DNA of 64,000 nucleotides from Branchiostoma floridae (taxonomy: Eukaryota; Chordata; Leptocardii; Amphioxiformes; Branchiostomatidae). Position numbers and translations under genes: made by a program. The notes below the pieces were generated by a model. That model saw only the letters and a list, made by a program, of their open reading frames with translations. It searched no databases and was not told the origin of the DNA. Positions within the stretch are counted from its first letter, which is position 1, and each line of letters starts with the position of its first letter. Below, piece after piece: positions 58,095 through 64,000 of the stretch. The stretch spans positions 8,119,897-8,183,896 of the forward strand of contig NC_049995.1 in the NCBI RefSeq assembly GCF_000003815.2, written 5' to 3'.

Positions 58095-61000
58095 GTTGGT
58101 TGATTTTGAATAACTTTGCAGACTTATGGTTTTTATGGAGCATCGGTGTTTGTTTATTTTTTGGGAGAGCTTCATTTTTTGTATTCTCAACATGGTCGAA
58201 GGTCAGGGCATGGTTGGACAAGTCCACTAGCCCGATTGTCCAGGGCAAGTGAAAGTGTCCATCGGGCAAGTGAATGTCCTTCCCCACTTGTCTGATCGGG
58301 CAAGTAAGATTTTTCCATGAGATTTTTATATACATGTTGCTTATCACAGTTACTGCATCAAGCATTGGTCAACACAGAAAAAATAGAGCCAATGATAAAA
58401 GAATTCCATTGCTGCATGTGTAAATACATAGTGAAAATTGTTAGTTAAATTTTTGGGCAAGCAGAAAGCTGGTTCGGGCAAGTAAATTTTGCATGTATTT
58501 GCCCGATAGGACAAGTACCGATACTACTAGTACACACACCTATACAGTCTGTAGTATCATGTTTCAAAATCTTAAGACCTCGTGGGTTTAATTTAATTCA
58601 TAGTCAAGTTCAACCATCTTGTTGCCTCCACAGCCAATGAGGAGCAGGTACAGCAGCTGGAAGACGTGATGGTGGAGTACGCGGCGATGGAACGAGACCT
58701 GAACCAGTTTGTACTGGCTGTGGAGACTGTCAAACAACAGGTGAGACCTGAACCAGTTTGTACTGGCTGTGGAGACTGTCAAACAACAGGGGAGACCTGA
58801 ACCAGTTTGTACTGGCTGTAGAGGCGGTCAAACAACAGGTGAGACCTGAACCAGTTTGTACTGGCTGTGGAGACTGTCAAACAACAGGTAAGACCTGAAT
58901 CAGTTTGTACTGGCTGTGGAGACTGTCAAACAACAGGGGAGACCTGAACCAGTTTGTACTGGCTGTGGAGACTGTCAAACAACAGGTGAGACCTGAACCA
59001 GTTTGTACTGGCTGTGGAGACTGTCAAACAACAGGTAAGACCTGAATCAGTTTGTACTGGCTGTGGAGATGGTCAAACAATAGGTGAGACCTGAACCAGT
59101 TTGTACTGGCTCTGAAGACTGTCAAACAATAGGTGAGACCTGAACCAGTTTGTACAGGCTGTGGAGACAGTCAAACAACAGGTGAGACCTGAACCAGTTT
59201 GTACTGGCTGTGGAGACTGTCAAACAATAGGTGAGACCTGAACCAGTTTGTACAGGCTGTGGAGACAGTCAAACAACAGGTGAGACCTGAACCAGTTTGT
59301 ACTGGCTGTGGAGACTGTCAAACAACAGGTTAGGCCTGAACCAGTTTGTACTGGCAGTGGAAACGGTCAAACAACATGTGAGACCTGAACCAGTTTGTAC
59401 AGGCTGTGGAGACGGTCAAACAACAGGTGAGACCTGAACCAGTTTGTACTGGCTCTGAAGACTGTCAAACAATAGGTGAGACCTGAACCAGTTTGTACAG
59501 GCTGTGGAGACAGTCAAACAACAGGTGAGACCTGAACCAGTTTGTACTGGCTGTGGAGACTGTCAAACAACAGGTTAGGCCTGAACCAGTTTGTACTGGC
59601 AGTGGAAACGGTCAAACAACATGTGAGACCTGAACCAGTTTGTACAGGCTGTGGAGACAGTCAAACAACAGGTTCAGTCTCTTCTTGATACAGTTCATGT
59701 TGATATTATTACATTGTCAGGGCTCGAAAGATTTATTTCTGCATCCCTGCAGTGGTGTAGGTAACATTGAAACTTTTCTGCACCAGACAAACTCTACCTG
59801 CACCACTATGAGCTTAGGAGGTATGGATCATACTTAAGTTGTTCAGAAACCATTCCTTTTTTTTTCGTCTACTTTTTAGGTGGTAACAGTCAATGCAGCT
59901 AATAACAATCCATATACATGTACACATACATTTACATCATATGACATTTATGTATAAAACTCAGTACATGGACCAGTGCAGGTTAGGAGCAGGTAGACAT
60001 CATAGATACCTGCACAGGTCCAATTTTTAGCTGCACTAACCTGCATATGCAGATGGTATTTCGAGCCCTGATTGTTGTTATTTCACTGCAAAAATTTGAA
60101 TTATCAATTTAAATAATGATGATTAATACAATTTACAAATTGACTGTTTCAAAGTTGTTAAAGAAATGGCACATTTTTGTTAATTTCTGTTTTTCTTTCT
60201 TTGTTATTTTAGGTGAAAGATGGGGAGCTGTCCGACCGTGTAGCTGTGGAGAAGGCTCTGAGTGAACAGCTGGAGGCTGGACAGCAAGGGAACAGCAAGG
60301 AACAGCTGCTACAGCATGAGATGATCGCTGGGCTACAGGAGAAACTTCGGGAACTCAAGGGTAGGCTGTTATGCTGTTTGTGTTAGCGTTATAACATAAT
60401 AGTGTTGTTTTTATGCAGGGTTCTTCCCAGAATTGCTTAGTATAGTGGATCCGGAGGGGCTGGCAAAAATAACCTGAACCAACGCGCTGCATTTTCATGA
60501 AAATGGGTTCATTTTGCAATGACAGAGGGTGTCAAATACTATAAGTATAATATAATATTATACTGATTCCTTTGTTGTGAAGTGGCAAAACCACTATTTT
60601 TTTTATCATCACCCATTCACAAGTTTTTGCAGACAATGCCCACTGGAAAAATGATGGCGCAAAAATCTGTGAATTTTCATTAATTTCAGCAACACTAACC
60701 AAGAAAATAGGGAAGAAACAAACTAAAGTTTAAAAGTAGTATAGTGGAGCTGGGCTAGGAGTATAGTGGAGGGCCTACGTTATTCCATTCTCTCTGGAAA
60801 ACTCTGTTTTATGGTTGAAGGGTTTGAAAGTCGAATCAACAGAATTTGTTGCCCAATTTGCAAGGGCAAAACAAGACATCAACCTGTATATGCATAGGCT
60901 TGTCATAACAGTATTCTCAAATAGGATTTTATGCAGATTAACATAGTATGATATCCTTCTGAACTGAAAACAAAAAAATGTGCACATCTGTACATCCAAA

Positions 61001-62196
61001 ATATTCCAACAAGTCTACAGAAAGAGTTTAACACACAGGCTGCATAAGACTGAACTGTAAGGTTTGATCAACTTTAAGACTTGTTGGCTGTGATACTATC
61101 AGTATGTTTTATCACTTCAATTCTTGTTACAATATTTATGGTGTCTGTCGGTTACTGAATATAATGCTAGTTCGCCTTTATCCTGTTAACCTATATCCAT
61201 GGTATTTCAAATTACAATATTTTCAAAATATTACAGTTTGAAACCACCATAAAATTTGCTTAAATCTTTGCCAACCACAAAACCGCCATGCTATCTTTTA
61301 GGTGAAGAAGAATCGGAGCCCTCCCCTCAGCCAGGCGGGTCCCAGGCGGGAGGCGACGATGATGATGACCTTGAGATCGAGATGACCCAGACAGAGGTCA
61401 ACATGAAGTGCCCTTTGACCCAGCAGGAGTTCAAGGAACCCGTGAAGAACAAGAAGTGCGGGCACGTGTACGACAAGGGTCCCATCCTACAGCACATACG
61501 CAGGAAGAGGGGAGTCAAGGGCGGGGTCAAGTAAGGAGTTATTCTATCATGATGTAACATCCATTATCATAATATCGCCACGTTTACGACGATATCTCAA
61601 GCCATACTGATTTGACAAATTGTCAATGCATCATTTTCTCCAGTTACATGTTGCTGTTACAGCTTGCCTTTGCCATTTCTTCTGTGTATCTTATTTTGTC
61701 CTGCCATAAACTTAATATCGATGAACGTGACAGTGTGTTCGTCCCACGACGAGCTCGCCTGCCCTGAAAAAGAACTGAAAACTTTTGGCCTTGTTGTCTT
61801 CGAACGCATCATTATCGAAGCCTTTTTAAAAATGCATTGAACATATGAATGTCTTAAGTGTTCATACCTAAAAAAAAACTGTATAATGTACTAGTAGATC
61901 TCATTGAAATCATCTCTAATTTATTTGTCGTTAATATGATCAGTGGCGGTATTATAATACTGGAAGTCCTCTTTCCCGCTACCGTGAAATTAATCCCCGC
62001 GAAATTAAATGCATTCACAGTATTCAGAGTATTATGTCTTATTCCGTTGTTCAGATGTCCCGTTGGAGCGTGTGCGAATAACGACCCCGTCACGGAGCAA
62101 GACTTGGAAGACGATGTGGAGATGAGAAAAAAGATCCAGAAGAAGAACAGACAGGCAGGGAGGAAGGATGCACGCAACAGGGACATGCCCTTCTAG
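57893..62196 (+). CDS. NSMCE2: NSMCE2/MMS21 SUMO E3 ligase, 275 aa (5 coding exons)
   Basis: Exons 57,893-58,094, 58,634-58,740, 60,213-60,360, 61,302-61,530 and 62,055-62,196 give an 828-nt frame. The product is the SUMO ligase subunit of the SMC5/6 complex in DNA repair. The N-terminal half is helical (GMEFASEVALD; VEYAAMERDLNQFVLAVE) and in this family packs on the SMC5 coiled coil. An acidic patch of five Asp (171-175) precedes the SP-RING. The zinc ligands are visible as Cys205 and His207 in KKCGHVY and Cys230 and Cys235 in KCPVGAC; Cys189 in KCPL is also kept. The tail is basic (MRKKIQKKNRQAGRK). Length is close to the human protein (about 250 aa). TRIB is the upstream neighbour. In-frame TAA at 57,884 supports the chosen ATG. 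Confidence 0.92.
58211..58526. mobile_element. CGGGCAAGT-rich dispersed element in NSMCE2 intron 1
   Basis: Multiple GGGCAAGT and GGACAAGT motifs in both halves (GCCCGATTGTCC, ATCGGGCAAGTGAA, TGCCCGATAGGACAAGTACC). The arrangement suggests a decayed DNA element, but I do not see clean inverted ends. Confidence 0.45.
58634..58740 (+). CDS. NSMCE2: NSMCE2 exon 2
   Basis: Acceptor TGCCTCCACAG, donor GTGAGA, phase 1 in, phase 0 out. Encodes the heptad-like helix NEEQVQQLEDVMVEYAAMER and DLNQFVLAVETVKQQ. The last 45 nt plus the first 4 intron nt form unit 0 of the 49-bp array that follows. Confidence 0.93.
58745..59673. repeat. 49-bp minisatellite made from the exon 2 end and its splice donor
   Basis: Nineteen further head-to-tail copies of the unit at 58,696-58,744 (exon 2 coding end GACCTGAACCAG...CAACAG plus intron GTGA), all exactly 49 bp with no indels; the last is cut short. 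Variants form higher-order units: a 3-unit (147 bp) pattern at 58,745-59,087 and a 5-unit (245 bp) pattern in 59,186-59,673. Most copies keep a potential donor (GTGAGA or GTAAGA). Units 1 and 4 have GGGGAG and units 13 and 18 have CATGTG instead. A unit of 49 bp shifts frame, and reading on from exon 2 meets TGA in the next copy but one, so the array cannot be translated as a longer repeat domain. Confidence 0.97.
59718..60072. mobile_element. DNA element with CAGGGCTCGAAA ends
   Basis: CAGGGCTCGAAAGATTT (left) and TATTTCGAGCCCTG (right) are inverted repeats, flanked by ATTGT on both sides as a short target duplication. The inside contains CCTGCAGTGG and ACCTGCATATGCAG palindromes and no coding sequence. 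It lies in NSMCE2 intron 2, 45 bp after the minisatellite. Confidence 0.85.
60213..60360 (+). CDS. NSMCE2: NSMCE2 exon 3
   Basis: Acceptor TTATTTTAG, donor G|GTAGGC, phase 0 in, phase 1 out. Encodes a charged, glutamine-rich helical stretch (KALSEQLEAGQQGNSKEQLL) that links the SMC5-binding helices to the SP-RING. Confidence 0.85.
60416..60772. mobile_element. AGGGTTCT-family element, decayed, NSMCE2 intron 3
   Basis: Starts GCAGGGTTCTTCCCAGAATT with TTAGTATAGTGGATCC inside and GAGTATAGTGGAGGGCC near its right side, as in the element at 45,180-45,543. The right terminus is not clear. Confidence 0.5.
61162..61257. mobile_element. 'TTTATCCGCGGGGTAACC' MITE, left half
   Basis: AATGCTAGTTCGCCTTTATC at left, then the CAATATTTTCAAAATATTAC centre and TTTGAAACCACC; the right arm is missing. 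It stops about 45 bp before the acceptor of NSMCE2 exon 4. Confidence 0.8.
61302..61530 (+). CDS. NSMCE2: NSMCE2 exon 4: acidic linker and SP-RING start
   Basis: Acceptor CTATCTTTTAG, donor AA|GTAAGG, phase 1 in, phase 2 out. Encodes EEESEPSPQPGG, five Asp, then MKCPLTQQEFKEPVKNKKC and GHVYDKGPILQHI, which is the first half of the SP-RING and is nearly identical in layout to the human sequence. Confidence 0.96.
62055..62196 (+). CDS. NSMCE2: NSMCE2 exon 5: SP-RING end and basic tail
   Basis: Acceptor CCGTTGTTCAG; the first base completes Lys. Encodes CPVGAC (the last two zinc ligands), DPVTEQDLEDDVEMRKKIQ and a basic tail ending RDMPF, then TAG. Confidence 0.93.
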
Positions 62197-62457
62197 AGTT
62201 TATTTTGTCATTCTAAACAAAAAGAGACAGAAAAAGAAACTGTGAGACAAAAAAATCAAAGTTTGACAAAACGATACAATGGTACAAAAGATCCAGAAAA
62301 AGGACAGATAGGCAGGGAGGAAGGATGCACGGAACAGAGACATGCCCTTCTAGAGTTGGCCTTGTCTATCTTGGTTTTATTTTTTTTCATTCTAGACAAA
62401 AAGAGACAGAAAAAGAAAGTTTGAGACCAAAAAAGTCAAAGTTTTACAAAACGATAC
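62129..62457. repeat. Tandem duplication of the NSMCE2 coding end plus 3' UTR
   Basis: Two copies of about 160 bp. The first (from 62,129) is the end of exon 5 with its TAG. The second (from about 62,286) repeats AAAGATCCAGAAAAAGGACAG through ACATGCCCTTCTAGAG and continues with the same 3' UTR block (AAAAAGAGACAGAAAAAGAAA, then CAAAACGATAC). The second copy lies after the stop and is not translated. Confidence 0.9.
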
Positions 62458-62458
62458 C

Positions 62459-62743
62459 TAGGTTCTCACCAGGATTTTTTCACAGCATATGGCAAGCGTT
62501 GCAAGCATGAGTTTTGTAGGGGTTTAGAGGAATCTTTCCCCTGAAAATTTTTTAGATTTGTAAGCCTCAGAAATGCTATTTCCTGCTTTTTGAGGGCCAA
62601 GTTTGATTAACGCCAACCTTTGTTACAAGACAACAGAAAAGCCCCCTAATGGGCCTATACTGGTTGAAGCACAGCATACGGGCCCAACAGCATAGGGGAT
62701 ACAAATCACAGCGTGTGCTCAATTGCACTGGCGAGAACCCTAG
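62459..62743. mobile_element. AGGGTTCT-family element in the NSMCE2 3' region
   Basis: CCTAGGTTCTCACCAGG at left and CTGGCGAGAACCCTAGG at right are inverted ends. The internal GCTATTTCCTGCTTTTTGAGG matches the element at 23,335-23,702. Confidence 0.85.
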
Positions 62744-63096
62744 GTACATTGTACATGTAACAGACACTTCTTACTAAAATACATGCATACATCTACAAAC
62801 ATGTTCAAGAAATGTAGGACTGTGAGTACAGGACAAGAAGCTATACAGACTATGTTATGTAAAAAGCTATGAAATATAAAGACATAACGACACTCTACTG
62901 TAACAGTTATTTATTGTCAACATGCAAGAATGTTGTACAGTTTTATACAAAAGTCTGTATTCTTCATTATTGATGAAAGTCAAGTTTATATTGTGGGATC
63001 ACAAGAGTCAAGCTTGTTTAGGCAGAAGACTTTTGATAGCGATGGTCACAACAACAGTGTAAAAACAAATTGTAAAGAACAAGTTCATAGCCAGAT

Positions 63097-63102
63097 AATA
63101 AA
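63097..63102 (+). terminator. NSMCE2: Possible NSMCE2 polyadenylation signal AATAAA
   Basis: AATAAA 0.9 kb after the stop, with a T-rich stretch about 35 nt downstream. Weak support; ATATAAA at about 62,874 is an alternative. Confidence 0.25.
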
Positions 63103-63482
63103 ACATAAGTAAGTAGAAAGGGTATTTACGTTTTTAGTTGAGTAGAAATTGTTCTTTAGCATAAAGATGTTCGACTGTAGAGTAGACACTACCCATAAGG
63201 TAGTTGTTGTTTTTTCCTTCTGTTTTTAGTTCAATTTCTGTTTATTTGCTTAACCAGATAAAGTATCTATCTGAAACCTTGTACATTTTTGTATTAGATG
63301 TTTTCTTAGGCTTATGTACATTCCATTAAACATACAGCATTGAAAATGGCTTGTTTTATGTCTTATTGTTCCTCTATTCCTTTTCATGATTAGAATTGGA
63401 AACCAGAAATAACTGCCAATGATTGGTAAAGGTAAGGTTAAGCTGGCAACCTCAAACTGAGAACAAAGCATGACCCTTTCTA

Positions 63483-63765
63483 CTAGTACATGTCACAAGT
63501 GCACTGTCCCCTGCTGCAAATGCTGTCCGCAGCCGAAGATTGCGTTTGGCAGGGCGCGTGGTGCGCCATGAGGAAATGGCAGGAGAGGTCTAGCTTGCTT
63601 TGGGAACCGGGAGATCTGCGCAGGCGTGGTCGTCCTTCGGTCACACTCAGGAAACTACTGCTGGAGGATACAGCTTTGCAGGCCAACGAGCTCTGTTCAA
63701 TCATGCTGGACAGGAACATGTGGAGACACTGGTGTCACCCCTCCGAGGATGAACTGAACTGAACT
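63483..63765 (+). pseudogene. Decayed LINE reverse-transcriptase C-terminus
   Basis: The plus strand encodes RRRGRPSVTLRKLLLEDTAL, then a conserved LDRNMWRH and a stop, a common C-terminal signature of non-LTR endonuclease/reverse-transcriptase proteins. Upstream, the homologous part (RLRLAGRVVRHEEMAGEV) is in a different frame and followed by TAG, so at least one frameshift has occurred. It is a 5'-truncated dead copy. Confidence 0.75.
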
Positions 63766-64000
63766 GTGGGTTCACTACAGCTCGTGTGTGTTAGCTATGC
63801 ACACTGAGTCACCCTACTCTTCTTGATAAGATGTACAGAGGTTTGATGCCATAAGCTCCTTCATACATTGGGCTTTACTTCCCCATCCGAAAGGACTCTG
63901 CGACTTTTCCAGTCACTTCTAGGGCACAAACCATGTGTGTCACCATTGCAGGCCATAAGCAAATCCTACGGTAGCATAAGATGGTATCAAAAGCTGACAG
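63766..64000. other. Window end, probable LINE 3' UTR or flanking repeat
   Basis: A CACCCTACTCTTCTTGATAA string resembles the CCCCTACTCTTTTCGATAAG block of the SINE-like repeats at 8,440-9,060. Shared 3' ends of a SINE and its partner LINE would explain this. The sequence is cut by the window end. Confidence 0.3.

Noticed and set aside
57874-58365. Antisense frame of 163 codons over NSMCE2 exon 1
   Set aside because: Complement of the coding exon and a dispersed element; no domain features.
58745-59673. Regular 49-bp repeats as a CRISPR-like array or translated repeat domain
   Set aside because: There are no spacers; units abut directly and derive from exon 2. The period breaks the reading frame and stops occur, so it is neither CRISPR nor coding.

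Overview
The window is animal nuclear DNA. Its genes are interrupted by GT-AG introns, their proteins are metazoan, and introns and spacers are full of short foldback DNA transposons, decayed LINEs, tRNA-derived SINE pieces and satellites. Gene content and compactness point to an invertebrate deuterostome, most likely a cephalochordate (amphioxus, Branchiostoma). That is an inference; species cannot be read from the sequence. All four recognised genes lie on the + strand. Exon coordinates below come from joining splice sites by eye; every model closes in frame from ATG to stop.

Left part (1-10,500): no convincing gene. It holds microsatellites, several foldback elements, a LINE 3' end and SINE-like pieces.

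Region 10,528-32,114: two related genes for small secreted modular proteins, here called gene A (10,528-18,425, 7 coding exons, 227 aa) and gene B (21,210-32,114, 6 coding exons, 311 aa). Both start with a tiny coding exon (8 and 5 nt) spliced in phase 2 to a signal-peptide exon. A degenerate sushi-like exon and then a sushi exon of exactly 198 nt follow. They then diverge: A carries one calcium-binding EGF domain, B carries two thrombospondin type 1 repeats. Both finish with the same kind of linker (PTGE-x-PTV-x-PT) and a minute last exon. The introns between domain exons are all phase 1, so the pair looks like a tandem duplication with a swapped 3' cassette. I cannot give it a name.

Region about 36,970-56,000: a Tribbles pseudokinase gene (three coding exons, 337 aa). 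It has the degenerate kinase core, the SLE activation-segment motif and the C-terminal COP1-binding DQIVPDW. Its second intron (9.8 kb) holds a 1.6-kb pogo/Tigger-like transposon, a transposon nested in a foldback element, a strong foldback and several possible regulatory stretches.

Region about 57,080-63,100: an NSMCE2/MMS21 gene (SUMO E3 ligase of the SMC5/6 complex; five coding exons, 275 aa) with an SP-RING. TRIB1 and NSMCE2 are also neighbours in human (8q24.13), so this is probably ancient linkage. Two tandem amplifications copied coding sequence of this gene: a 49-bp unit made of the end of exon 2 plus its 5' splice site is repeated about 19 more times in the intron, and the C-terminal coding end with its stop is duplicated into the 3' UTR. 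The right edge carries a decayed LINE reverse-transcriptase C-terminus.
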